Shown: positions 1 to 6,650 of the stretch, one piece after another
How positions within the stretch are numbered: position 1 is the stretch's first letter
Layout of the letters: each line of letters starts with the position of its first letter
Translations under genes and position numbers: made by a program
NCBI GenBank assembly: GCA_002373045.1
Contig: DFHU01000002.1
Location: 1-44,363 of the forward strand
Source: Pseudoselenomonas ruminantium
GTDB lineage: Bacteria > Bacillota > Negativicutes > Selenomonadales > Selenomonadaceae
Length of the DNA stretch: 44,363 bases
Reading direction: 5' to 3'
Notes under the pieces: generated by a model
Told to the model about the DNA's origin: nothing
The model's database searches: none
Seen by the model: the letters and a program-made list of their open reading frames with translations, nothing else

Positions 1-20
1 CCCATGCCGGGCGCACAACG

Positions 21-56
21 AAAAGCCTCAAGTATTCAGACCTGAGGCTTTTATCA
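21..56. terminator. Hairpin terminator at left edge
   Basis: Ten-base arms at 21-30 and 43-52 (AAAAGCCTCA / TGAGGCTTTT) form a perfect stem with a 12-nt loop. T-rich sequence follows on the plus strand, and the arm sequence gives a U-run on the minus strand too, so it could work in both directions. No gene that it terminates is visible in the window. Confidence 0.6.
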
Positions 57-96
57 TATATTTCTTACAACTTCGTAAATGAGAAGGGAAATGCAT

Positions 97-172
97 GCTA
101 ACACCGCCATCATCCCCCAAAATATCAAAGACGGATTTTGGCAATATGATGATACAATATGGAACATCTGCC
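97..172 (+). pseudogene. Truncated copy of the four-Cys small ORF
   Basis: This stretch encodes a block nearly identical to the middle of the 68-aa proteins at 520-726 and 4881-5087 (ANTAIIPQNIKDGFWQYDD and on to the third cysteine). It lacks the N-terminal CxxC part and breaks off where the sequence changes into the CTTGGCACT start of the long direct repeat. I read it as a broken third copy left by recombination. It is probably not expressed as a functional protein. Confidence 0.6.
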
Positions 173-206
173 ACTTTACACTTGGCACTACCCACAAAAA
201 CACATA

Positions 207-443
207 TTACCAATTTCTATTAACCAGAGATACCGCTTCTTCGTGTGTTAAGGAATATGTATCTGCAATCTGTTTGACGGCTACTTCTTTGCTTAACTTC
301 AATTTTTTCAGCATAGCAACAGCTTTCAACATGCCTTCACGAATCCCCTCATTGCGCCCTTCCTCTTTTCCATCCTCATGGGCTTCGCGCATTTTCATTT
401 CGTACGTCATGTAGCTCACCCTTTCTTCGTCCTTTATCCTCAT
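207..443 (-). pseudogene. C-terminal tail of an Rpn-type PD-(D/E)XK nuclease (remnant)
   Basis: The 78-residue frame has the charged EDGKEEGRNEGIREGM stretch and a short helix-turn-helix-like ending that close many Rpn/YhgA-like recombination-promoting nucleases, the 'PD-(D/E)XK nuclease family transposases'. The catalytic N-terminal ~200 residues are absent. The ATG at 443 has no convincing Shine-Dalgarno sequence and follows directly on a hairpin at 454-486. A near-identical copy lies at 4569-4805. Most likely a decayed remnant carried inside the direct repeat. A short expressed protein cannot be excluded, because the reading frame is intact in both copies. Confidence 0.6.
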
Positions 444-453
444 TTATAAAATC

Positions 454-486
454 AAGCTGGCTTATCAAAAATAGATAAGCCAGCTT
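454..486. other. Perfect 13-bp hairpin upstream of the four-Cys ORF
   Basis: Arms 454-466 and 474-486 (AAGCTGGCTTATC / GATAAGCCAGCTT) flank a 7-nt AAAAATA loop. The second repeat copy has a G-C to A-T change at matching positions in both arms, so pairing is conserved. It lies in the divergent space between the Rpn tail and the four-Cys ORF. No clear U-run follows, so it may be regulatory or a recombination site rather than a terminator. Confidence 0.7.
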
Positions 487-519
487 GGTAAATATTCTCT
501 ATAATTGGAGGAAAATATC

Positions 520-726
520 ATGCATCGCTCCACAAATATCCAACACAGTAAAATCTGTGCTTTCTGCAAGTATTGGTATGACCCTGCTAACGCCGCCATC
601 ATACCTCAAAATGTCAAAGGCGGATTTTGGCAATATGACGATACAATATGGAACATCTGCCAGCTATATGGCACAAAGCGCAGGTCAGGTATGGGCTGTG
701 TAAAATATATCCCTAAAATCACCTAA
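520..726 (+). CDS. Small four-cysteine protein (copy 1)
   Basis: A 68-aa product starting at ATG 520, with GGAGG (507-511) upstream. Four cysteines (KICAFCK, NICQLYG, MGCVKY) in a CxxC...C...C layout suggest a bound metal such as zinc. The protein is soluble, with conserved aromatic residues (KYWYDP, GFWQYDD). A second intact copy at 4881-5087 differs at few residues (for example A to T, V to I, R to L), all cysteines are kept, and many codon changes are silent. That pattern supports real coding. I do not recognise a characterised family. The gene ends 8 bp inside the converging 77-aa gene at 719-952. Its fellow copies and remnants all cluster within this island. Confidence 0.6.
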   Translation: MHRSTNIQHSKICAFCKYWYDPANAAIIPQNVKGGFWQYDDTIWNICQLYGTKRRSGMGCVKYIPKIT

Positions 727-952
727 CCATATTCTCTTTAAGTTTGTCTCTTAATTCTAATTCACTAGACACAAAGGAATATGGTTCATACTCACCATAA
801 GCAGAAGGACGACTTATCGTTACTAATTGTAGGGAACTATCGCCAAATTCATTCTCTAATCGACGCTTTATTTCTACTAACGATTTTCCACCTTCTGTCT
901 GAAGAGCAAAACAACCTATTTGGTTAAACTGTTTAGCAACTAGAAAGCACAT
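719..952 (-). CDS. 77-aa DUF6718-like protein, possible antitoxin partner
   Basis: Start ATG 952 is chosen for the strong AAGGAGGT 8-9 nt upstream; a frame extending to 982 has no such site. The product begins MCFLVAKQFNQIGCFAL and contains VTISRPSAYGEYEPY, which resembles a short uncharacterised Firmicute family I recall as DUF6718 (not checked). It starts 20 nt inside the end of the RelA/SpoT-type gene, which indicates translational coupling. Small overlapping partners are typical of antitoxins to toxic small alarmone synthetases, so an antitoxin role is possible but is only inferred from position. The region is AT-rich like its upstream partner. Confidence 0.7.
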   Translation of the reverse strand: MCFLVAKQFNQIGCFALQTEGGKSLVEIKRRLENEFGDSSLQLVTISRPSAYGEYEPYSFVSSELELRDKLKENMVR

Positions 953-1550
953 CTTTAAACACCTCCTTAAATTTATTTTCACTATTTATATATCCCATTT
1001 CATATTTTTTACGTAAATATGCTCCTATTTCTGCCGGATATTTTTTGTAAACATATTTATGTAACCAATTATTGAAGTATCTATCATATGCAGTATTATA
1101 CTGTATCTCAATAGGATAATGGTTATTATCTATTTGAAAATACACATGAACACCACGATAACCATTATCTACTTTTTTCCCATTCGATTCGTCAATTATA
1201 CGAAAATTACCATCATTTAAAAGTACTCTTAAATTATCATAATTATCACAAATAGTACGAAATCCCAAAACATCATTGAATGTTTTATTAACACGTCCAG
1301 TTTCAAAATATCTTTCATATTTCAATCTTATCGATTGGCGAGATTTTATTCGGTAATCTATATTTAATGAAAAATTCCATATTTGTTCATCTAACCATTC
1401 TTGTCCAGCAAATAAATCATCGAGTAAATCCGTTTTATCAAAATCCTTTATTCTTCTGCTTAAGGATAATAGTAATTTTGATTGATATGATAATTTTTTT
1501 AATATATCAACAGTTAGGCCATCCATTGATAATACATCATCGAGCTGCAT
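933..1550 (-). CDS. RelA/SpoT-domain nucleotidyl (pyrophospho)transferase
   Basis: A 205-aa single-domain protein with the synthetase fold motifs. These are R67-x-K69-S70 and K77 (ATP-binding basic cluster, DYRIKSRQSIRLKYER), D93 in FNDVLGFR (metal ligand position), Y131 and H135 in NGYRGVHVYF (guanine-stacking tyrosine), and E148 in PIEIQYNT. No HD hydrolase, TGS or ACT domain is present, so it is a small stand-alone synthetase. Such proteins make (p)ppGpp-type alarmones or act as ToxSAS toxins (pppApp synthesis or tRNA 3'-end pyrophosphorylation); the sequence alone does not decide which. Start ATG 1550 has GGGGAGG upstream. Its 3' end overlaps the 77-aa gene. A sampled 60-nt line (1141-1200) is 33% GC, well below the flanking housekeeping genes, which suggests transfer. 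Confidence 0.8.
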   Translation of the reverse strand: MQLDDVLSMDGLTVDILKKLSYQSKLLLSLSRRIKDFDKTDLLDDLFAGQEWLDEQIWNFSLNIDYRIKSRQSIRLKYERYFETGRVNKTFNDVLGFRTICDNYDNLRVLLNDGNFRIIDESNGKKVDNGYRGVHVYFQIDNNHYPIEIQYNTAYDRYFNNWLHKYVYKKYPAEIGAYLRKKYEMGYINSENKFKEVFKDVLSSC

Positions 1551-1603
1551 TTTCTACCTCCCCTTTTACTGAAATTATACCACGTTTAAAAGGAGGAATC
1601 CAC

Positions 1604-3127
1604 ATGAAATCACTCTCCGAGCGCATGACGCTCTACATGGACGCAGGCTTCCCCATTATCTATATTGAAACCTTTGAAGAGGACAAGGCGGAGCGAGCTG
1701 TTGTTAAGGCTTCCAGCAACCGTGAGATTTTAGAATGGAATGTACGGGGGCTTTTCTATAGCAAGGTTGATGAGAAACGTGAAGGAATATCCCTGTTGGA
1801 GGCACTCAACAATTTTGCCAATCCTGACGCGATGGATAACGATAAGTTTGCCCGGCGCTTTTCCTTGAAACGGCGCGTTTTGCTGATTAAGGATGCGCAG
1901 GAGCTATTAGATGTACCGGAAATAACGGCCCAGTTAAAGTTTCTCTCTGAACAGATTGTTTCCGGTGAGCTGCCCGATGCCAATATCGTCATTCTTTCCC
2001 CACGAGCCAATGTCCCCAAAGCCTTGGAACATTATGTAACCATGCTGACCGTAGACTATTTGAGTACCACCGAGATAAAGGATATCATTCTGGACTTTTG
2101 CGAAAAACAAGATATCCCTGCTCCGCTTGACGATTTTCTACGAGAATTATCCCTCGCCTTTAAGGGCCTGCCAGAATTTGAAATCATCAATATTCTTTCG
2201 CTGGCGTTAGCGGATAATGGGGAGATTGGCCGCTCTGACCTAAAACTCATCCATGACCAAAAGAAACAATTGGTACAGAAATCCGGCATCATGGAAATGG
2301 TCGCGGTACGGGAGAAGTTTTCGGATATTGGCGGTTTGGAAAACCTAAAAAACTGGCTCACCGCCAAAGCAAAGGTACTGAAAAATATCGACAAGGCACA
2401 AGCCTATGGCGTTGACCTACCCAAAGGCGTACTTATCGCCGGACTTCCCGGCTGCGGCAAGTCGCTCAACGCCAAGGCTGCCGCCGCACTCTTTGATGTG
2501 CCACTTCTCCGCATGGATATGGGGCGTCTGATGGGTAAGTATGTGGGTGAATCCGAAGCCAATATGCGCCATGCGATTGCTTTAGCAGAGGCCATATCCC
2601 CTTGCGTCCTTTGGATTGACGAACTGGAAAAAGCGTTTGCCGGAATCGGCGCTGGAGGTGGTGGCAATGAAGTAACCACCAGACTCTTTGGCACCTTCCT
2701 CACCTGGATGCAGGAAAAGGACGGGTTAGCCTTTGTGGTGGCTACCGCCAACAACATCACCCATTTACCACCGGAACTTCTGCGCAAAGGACGATTTGAC
2801 GAGATTTTCTATGTGGGCTTGCCCAGTCCTGCCGAAAGGGCAAAGATTTTTGAAATCCATATAGGGCGCCGCCGCCCCAAAGACTTAGCGCACATCGACA
2901 TTGCCAAACTTGCAAAAGCTACGGAAGGATATAGCGGCGCTGATATTGAAGGCGTGGTAAAGGATGCCATTGAACTATCCTTCACCAATGATTTACCCGC
3001 AGTCAGCACGGACACGATTTTACAAGCTATCCGCAATACCGCTTCGCTCTCTGTTATCATGAAAGAGCAAATTGAAAAGATGTCTAAAGAATATAAGGAT
3101 AGGCATTTTAAGAATGCGTCCATTTAG
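1604..3127 (+). CDS. Ycf46-like AAA ATPase
   Basis: A 507-aa protein. The start at ATG 1604 is fixed by AGGAGG at 1591-1596; a longer frame back to 1367 runs antisense through the RelA/SpoT gene and is rejected. The N-terminal ~240 residues (starting MKSLSERMTLYMDAGFPIIY) match the family-specific domain of Ycf46-type ATPases. The AAA core has Walker A GLPGCGKS (280-287), Walker B VLWIDELE (D339-E340), a sensor-like ATANNITHLP and an arginine-finger RKGRFD near 397, then a helical lid. All catalytic residues are present. It is first in an operon with a zinc ribbon gene (11 nt gap) and a 372-aa gene. Substrate and role are unknown; remodelling of the third gene's product is a plausible guess from linkage. 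Confidence 0.8.
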   Translation: MKSLSERMTLYMDAGFPIIYIETFEEDKAERAVVKASSNREILEWNVRGLFYSKVDEKREGISLLEALNNFANPDAMDNDKFARRFSLKRRVLLIKDAQELLDVPEITAQLKFLSEQIVSGELPDANIVILSPRANVPKALEHYVTMLTVDYLSTTEIKDIILDFCEKQDIPAPLDDFLRELSLAFKGLPEFEIINILSLALADNGEIGRSDLKLIHDQKKQLVQKSGIMEMVAVREKFSDIGGLENLKNWLTAKAKVLKNIDKAQAYGVDLPKGVLIAGLPGCGKSLNAKAAAALFDVPLLRMDMGRLMGKYVGESEANMRHAIALAEAISPCVLWIDELEKAFAGIGAGGGGNEVTTRLFGTFLTWMQEKDGLAFVVATANNITHLPPELLRKGRFDEIFYVGLPSPAERAKIFEIHIGRRRPKDLAHIDIAKLAKATEGYSGADIEGVVKDAIELSFTNDLPAVSTDTILQAIRNTASLSVIMKEQIEKMSKEYKDRHFKNASI

Positions 3128-3138
3128 GAGGAATCATT

Positions 3139-3303
3139 ATGGCTGCCAAATATGCAAACTGCCCCAATTGTCATGCACGGAAATTAGGCCCCTATGAAGT
3201 AAACAGCAGTTCTGTGCACACCACTCGCGGTACCTGTCCTCACTGTGGCAAACGTTACCGCATTGATTATGGACAAAATAAAATCAAAGCGAGCAAGGCA
3301 TAG
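3139..3303 (+). CDS. 54-aa zinc-ribbon protein
   Basis: Starts at ATG 3139 with AGGAGG 5-10 nt upstream, between the AAA gene and the 372-aa gene. The product has two CxxC knuckles (NCPNCHA and TCPHCGK) about 22 residues apart, the usual arrangement of a small zinc ribbon, and a basic C-terminus (NKIKASKA) that could touch nucleic acid. It is too short for more. Tight spacing (11 nt and 11 nt) puts it in one transcript with its neighbours, so it may be an adaptor for the ATPase. Confidence 0.75.
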   Translation: MAAKYANCPNCHARKLGPYEVNSSSVHTTRGTCPHCGKRYRIDYGQNKIKASKA

Positions 3304-3314
3304 GAGTCGGATTT

Positions 3315-4433
3315 ATGGATACAAAGGAAACACAGACACAACTATTTTCCGCTGAAGATGCCCAAAAGTTCCAACCCATTATGGAAGATTTCATGGCAAG
3401 CTGTGACGCTGGCGGTGAAAATTGGCTGGCAAAACGGCTGGAACAGGCCATGCCGGAAGAAAGCCGTGAAAACCGCCAACAAATCATGGATGAAATTGAA
3501 ACCGGCGTAGAAAAATTCAATAGCAGCCTTTCTTCCCTGCAAGATGCTATTGCCGCAGGAGATACCAAAGAAGAATGGCTGGCCGAAAATCTGCGCCATT
3601 CCCTAAACGAACTGTCGGAAAAAGAATACGGCACTACACTCTTTACTACTGCCCAAGCCCTGCACAGTGAAAACGAACATACCATGGCGACGATTGATGG
3701 TACAGCTGTTTCTGCCACTGTTGAAACTGTCCCCGTTGAAGAATACGATTGGTCTGCCACAGAAAATCAAGCTTTAACAAAACATCTAGGGCAGGAAATC
3801 AAAATCGGCGCTTTGGCAGGACAGGTAGTAAATGCCGGTTTTGCCCTCGCAGAGAAAACTTCTCTTGGCGGCAGACTGGGTGAATTGAAAAATGTTGCTG
3901 CGGCCCTGCGCACAGGAGATGATGGCGAAGTAAAAAAAGCCGCCTCAGCAGCTTTGGTCGTGGGCGTACAAAAGGGAATTGTACCACTGCCCAAGTCAAC
4001 GCCAGTAGGCACGCTCACGGCCCTTGCCAGCGGCGGTATTGAGTCAGCGCGACTGATGATGCAATATGCAGACGGAGATATCAGCGGCGCTGAAGTCCTT
4101 GACCGCACAGAACAAATTGTTACCGTACAGGTTTCCCAAGGCTTGTCCATTGCCGGAGAAAAATTAGGGCGCTCCATCGGTGCAAAAATCGGTCTTGCTG
4201 TGGGCACCTTCGTCCCCTTCCTTGCTCCTGTAGCCGTTACGGTTGGCGGCTTTGTCGGCGGCATGGTAGGTAAACTTGCAGGCAGCAAAATAGGTCAGGC
4301 AATCGGCAAAGCCGCCCGCAAAGTCGCAGAAGTGGCCAAACCCGTTGTCAAAAAAGCATGGGAAACCGTGAAAAACGTAGGCCGCAGCATTGTCAGCGGC
4401 GTTAAAAGTTTCCTTAGCTGGCTGTTTGATTAA
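3315..4433 (+). CDS. 372-aa protein with glycine-rich membrane-active tail
   Basis: Start ATG 3315 with AGGAG upstream. The first ~200 residues are acidic and helical without a motif I know. Residues ~265-330 form a glycine-zipper-like hydrophobic segment (GAKIGLAVGTFVPFLAPVAV, then GGFVGGMVGKLAGSKIG). A basic amphipathic end rich in K, V and W follows. This tail could insert into or associate with membranes. There is no signal peptide. It is third in the operon after the AAA ATPase and the zinc ribbon. Similar glycine-rich tails occur in pore-like or scaffold proteins, but I have no specific family. A toxin or effector kept in check by the ATPase is one possible model and is only an inference. 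Confidence 0.7.
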   Translation: MDTKETQTQLFSAEDAQKFQPIMEDFMASCDAGGENWLAKRLEQAMPEESRENRQQIMDEIETGVEKFNSSLSSLQDAIAAGDTKEEWLAENLRHSLNELSEKEYGTTLFTTAQALHSENEHTMATIDGTAVSATVETVPVEEYDWSATENQALTKHLGQEIKIGALAGQVVNAGFALAEKTSLGGRLGELKNVAAALRTGDDGEVKKAASAALVVGVQKGIVPLPKSTPVGTLTALASGGIESARLMMQYADGDISGAEVLDRTEQIVTVQVSQGLSIAGEKLGRSIGAKIGLAVGTFVPFLAPVAVTVGGFVGGMVGKLAGSKIGQAIGKAARKVAEVAKPVVKKAWETVKNVGRSIVSGVKSFLSWLFD

Positions 4434-4451
4434 AGAGATGTATCGCTTCAC

Positions 4452-4505
4452 GGCACCAAACGGCGAGCGGTGATGGGCTGCGTGAACTATAAGTCAAAAA
4501 TTTAA
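4452..4505 (+). pseudogene. Remnant C-terminus of a four-Cys small ORF
   Basis: Directly after the 372-aa gene, the plus strand reads GTKRRAVMGCVNYKSKI then stop. This lines up with the GTKRRSGMGCVKYIPKIT end of the 68-aa proteins. It differs more from them than they differ from each other, so it derives from another family member. The N-terminal part is missing. Confidence 0.5.
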
Positions 4506-4568
4506 ACACTAAAAAAACGTGAGCATATAAATGATAGGTCAACTTGGCACTCCCCACAAAAACACATA

Positions 4569-4805
4569 TTACCAATTTCTATTAACCAGAGATACCGCTT
4601 CTTCGTGTGTTAAGGAATATGTATCTGCAATCTGTTTGGCGACTACTTCTTTGCTCAGCTTCAATTTTTTCAGCATAGCAACAGCTTTCAACATGCCTTC
4701 ACGAATCCCCTCATTACGCCCTTCCTCTTTTCCATCTTCATGAGCTTCGCGTATTTTCATTTCGTATGTCATGTAACCCACCCTTTCTTCGTCCTTTATC
4801 CTCAC
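4569..4805 (-). pseudogene. C-terminal tail of an Rpn-type nuclease (second copy)
   Basis: The 78-aa frame is almost identical to that at 207-443 (differences such as S10G, M18I, and a swap of A and V near residue 55). It keeps the EDGKEEGRNEGIREGM segment and lacks the catalytic domain. No ribosome binding site is apparent. Same interpretation as the first copy. Confidence 0.6.
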
Positions 4806-4815
4806 TTATAAAATC

Positions 4816-4848
4816 AAGCTGACTTATCAAAAATAGATAAGTCAGCTT
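4816..4848. other. 13-bp hairpin, covarying copy
   Basis: Arms 4816-4828 and 4836-4848 (AAGCTGACTTATC / GATAAGTCAGCTT) around the same AAAAATA loop as at 454-486. One base pair is changed on both sides, keeping the stem perfect. Confidence 0.7.
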
Positions 4849-4880
4849 GGTAAATATTCTCTATAATTGGAGGGAATATT

Positions 4881-5087
4881 ATGCTTCGCTCCACGAATAT
4901 CCGAAGCTGTAAAATCTGTGCTTTCTGCAAGTATTGGTATGACCCTGCTAATACTGCCATCATACCTCAAAATATCAAAGGCGGATTTTGGCAGTATGAC
5001 GATACAATCTGGAATATCTGCCAACTATATGGCACAAAGCTCAGGTCAGGTATGGGCTGTGTAAAATACATCCCTAAAATTACCTAA
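4881..5087 (+). CDS. Small four-cysteine protein (copy 2)
   Basis: A 68-aa product starting at ATG 4881, with GGAGGG about 7 nt upstream. It keeps all four cysteines of copy 1 (ICAFCKYWYDP, NICQLYG, MGCVKY) and adds a fifth at position 10 (RSCKIC). Probably metal-binding; function unknown. It closes repeat R2 and is followed by a 39-bp gap to the 3' end of the HicB gene. Confidence 0.6.
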   Translation: MLRSTNIRSCKICAFCKYWYDPANTAIIPQNIKGGFWQYDDTIWNICQLYGTKLRSGMGCVKYIPKIT

Positions 5088-5126
5088 CATCATTTTAGAG
5101 CCCCATGCTAACCAATAGAAGATGAC

Positions 5127-5516
5127 TTATCCAGCCGTATGAAAAGCGTCATTACGCGAAAGCAGATACATACAATACTGGTTCATGCTGATACCTTCCT
5201 TTTTTGCATGTTCAGCCAGTGTTTTATGCAGTATTTTAGGAATACGCAGTTTGAACTGGCCGGAATACTGATTTGCTCCTTCTTCGACAGGTTCTAAGAT
5301 TTCCATACCATCTTCCAATGCAGACAGCAACCATTCGCGCTTAGCATCTTCGGCATTGCGAATTACCTCTTCCATCGTTTCAGCGCAAGTAATACAACCT
5401 GGCAGTTCCGGGTAACGAGCACCATATCCCCCTTCTTCTGTGTCTGGGATAATTTCCAGCCTATACGGCAGGGAAAGATAATATTCAATCGTCTTTTCCG
5501 GTTTCTTCATCTTCAT
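5127..5516 (-). CDS. hicB: HicB-family antitoxin, no HicA partner
   Basis: About 129 aa; ATG 5516 or 5510 both fit the GAGAGG upstream. The N-terminal part has the HicB fold signature (YRLEIIPDTEEGGYGARYPE then LPGCITCAETMEEVIRNA). The C-terminal part is a ribbon-helix-helix-like segment (KLRIPKILHKTLAEHAKKEG, ISMNQY) for DNA binding. HicB normally neutralises the mRNA interferase HicA encoded just upstream. Here the upstream 170 bp hold only a promoter and the tsf terminator, and downstream lies repeat R2, so it is an orphan. It may serve as a repressor or neutralise a HicA elsewhere in the genome. Confidence 0.8.
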   Translation of the reverse strand: MKMKKPEKTIEYYLSLPYRLEIIPDTEEGGYGARYPELPGCITCAETMEEVIRNAEDAKREWLLSALEDGMEILEPVEEGANQYSGQFKLRIPKILHKTLAEHAKKEGISMNQYCMYLLSRNDAFHTAG

Positions 5517-5576
5517 CAATCCTCTCTACTGCTTCCTTAACTAACAGAACATAATCCCCCTCATATATCTATATCT

Positions 5577-5606
5577 ATTTTATCATGGTGTTATATATGG
5601 TGTCAA
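5577..5606 (-). promoter_or_regulatory. hicB promoter with ACACCAT direct repeat
   Basis: On the minus strand, TTGACA (5601-5606), an 18-nt spacer and TAAAAT (5577-5582) form a near-consensus sigma-A promoter about 60 bp before hicB. The spacer holds ACACCAT twice, 5 nt apart, beginning at the -35 edge. This is a plausible operator for autoregulation by the HicB DNA-binding domain. Confidence 0.6.
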
Positions 5607-5633
5607 AGTATTTATCTTTAATCATCTTAGCTA

Positions 5634-5672
5634 AAAAAGGACTTATCAACAGTCGCCCGTTGATAAGTCCTT
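5634..5672 (-). terminator. tsf terminator
   Basis: A perfect 14-bp stem (arms 5637-5650 and 5659-5672) with an 8-nt loop. On the minus strand it is followed by a TTTTTT run. It ends the rpsB-tsf transcript 19 bp past the tsf stop. Confidence 0.85.
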
Positions 5673-5691
5673 CCTTTATCTCAGTATGAAA

Positions 5692-6558
5692 TTACTTGAG
5701 CTGTGCAGCAACTTCTGCAGCGAAGTCGTCCTGCTTCTTTTCGATGCCTTCGCCCAGCTGGAAGCGGGTGAATTCGGTAACTTTTACATCGCCGAGTACA
5801 TCTTTGATGGTCTTTTCGGAATCCTTAACGAAAATCTGTTCGTTGAGGCAGACTTCCTTGTAGAACTTATTGATACGGCCTTCAACCATGCGTTCGATGA
5901 TGTTAGCCGGTTTGCCTTCTTCTTCAGCCTGCTTGCGGAGAACTTCCTTCTCATGTTCGAGAGCAGAAGCGTCAACGCCATCACGGTCAACAGCCATCGG
6001 AGCAGCTGCAGCAATCTGCATAGCGATATCCTTGCCGAGCTGTTCGTCGCCACCCGTCAGGTTAACGAGAACGCCGATCTTGCCGCCCATGTGGATGTAG
6101 CTGGCCAGCTTGCCTTCGGTTTCGTAGCAGGCGAAACGACGCAGGGAAATCTTTTCGCCGATGGTAGCCGTAGCTTCGGTGATCAGCGTGGAAACCTTCT
6201 TGCCTTCGATTTCGCTGTCGTTAAGGGCATCGAGGTCAGCCGGCTTCGTCGCAACGATATGTTCAGCAATTTTAGCCAGAAGCTCCTTGAACTGGTCATT
6301 GCCAGCAGCAAAGTCGGTTTCGCAGTTGATTTCAACAACGCAACCCGTCTTGCCATCAGCAGCAACGAAAGCGCCTACAGCACCTTCAGCAGCTACGCGG
6401 CCAGCCTTCTTTTCAGCTTTGGCAATGCCTTTTTCACGGAGCCAGTCGATAGCTTTGGCAGCGTCACCATCGGTAGCCGTCAGAGCCTTCTTGCAGTCCA
6501 TCATACCTGCGCCCGTCTTTTCGCGCAGTTCTTTAACCATTGCAGCCGTAATTGCCAT
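5692..6558 (-). CDS. tsf: Elongation factor Ts
   Basis: A 288-aa EF-Ts, the guanine nucleotide exchange factor that regenerates EF-Tu-GTP during translation. It opens with MAITAAMVKELREKTGAGMM, the UBA-like N-terminal domain with the TGAGMMDCKKAL signature, followed by the core and dimerisation regions (EINCETDFAAG). Length is normal for the family. Start ATG 6558 has GGGAGGAAATAATAA upstream. It sits 92 bp downstream of rpsB, the usual partner, with a hairpin between them that may lower tsf read-through. Confidence 0.97.
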   Translation of the reverse strand: MAITAAMVKELREKTGAGMMDCKKALTATDGDAAKAIDWLREKGIAKAEKKAGRVAAEGAVGAFVAADGKTGCVVEINCETDFAAGNDQFKELLAKIAEHIVATKPADLDALNDSEIEGKKVSTLITEATATIGEKISLRRFACYETEGKLASYIHMGGKIGVLVNLTGGDEQLGKDIAMQIAAAAPMAVDRDGVDASALEHEKEVLRKQAEEEGKPANIIERMVEGRINKFYKEVCLNEQIFVKDSEKTIKDVLGDVKVTEFTRFQLGEGIEKKQDDFAAEVAAQLK

Positions 6559-6591
6559 TTATTATTTCCTCCCTAAACTTGCAAATAATAT

Positions 6592-6621
6592 AAAAGGGTA
6601 AGGGATAATAGTCCCTTACCC
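6592..6621 (-). terminator. rpsB-tsf intergenic hairpin (attenuator)
   Basis: A 10-bp perfect stem, arms 6596-6605 and 6612-6621 (GGGTAAGGGA / TCCCTTACCC), followed by TTTTATAT on the minus strand. It lies between rpsB and tsf, so it probably terminates part of the transcripts and sets the S2 to EF-Ts ratio. Confidence 0.7.
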
Positions 6622-6650
6622 CATAAGTTTTACCTTGAGCGAGTAATCAA

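Larger units (their letters stand above)
181..726. repeat. Long direct repeat, copy R1
   Basis: About 546 bp, closely matching 4543-5087 in the same orientation. Both begin CTTGGCACT and end CCTAAAATYACCTAA. Each contains an Rpn-type tail (minus strand), a 13-bp hairpin and a 68-aa four-Cys ORF (plus strand). The two copies bracket the accessory block at 727-4542, so homologous recombination between them could excise or amplify it. No transposase or terminal inverted repeat is visible at the repeat ends. Confidence 0.85.
4543..5087. repeat. Long direct repeat, copy R2
   Basis: About 545 bp, the partner of 181-726 and in the same orientation. It carries the same three elements: Rpn tail, hairpin and four-Cys ORF. 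One indel lies near the four-Cys start (GGAGGAAAATATC versus GGAGGGAATATT); otherwise the differences are scattered substitutions. Confidence 0.85.

Noticed and set aside
1367..1603. A longer N-terminus for the AAA ATPase
   Set aside because: The extension is antisense to the RelA/SpoT-type gene, and the AGGAGG at 1591 fixes the start at 1604.
5686..6576. A 296-codon open frame on the plus strand
   Set aside because: Antisense shadow of tsf.
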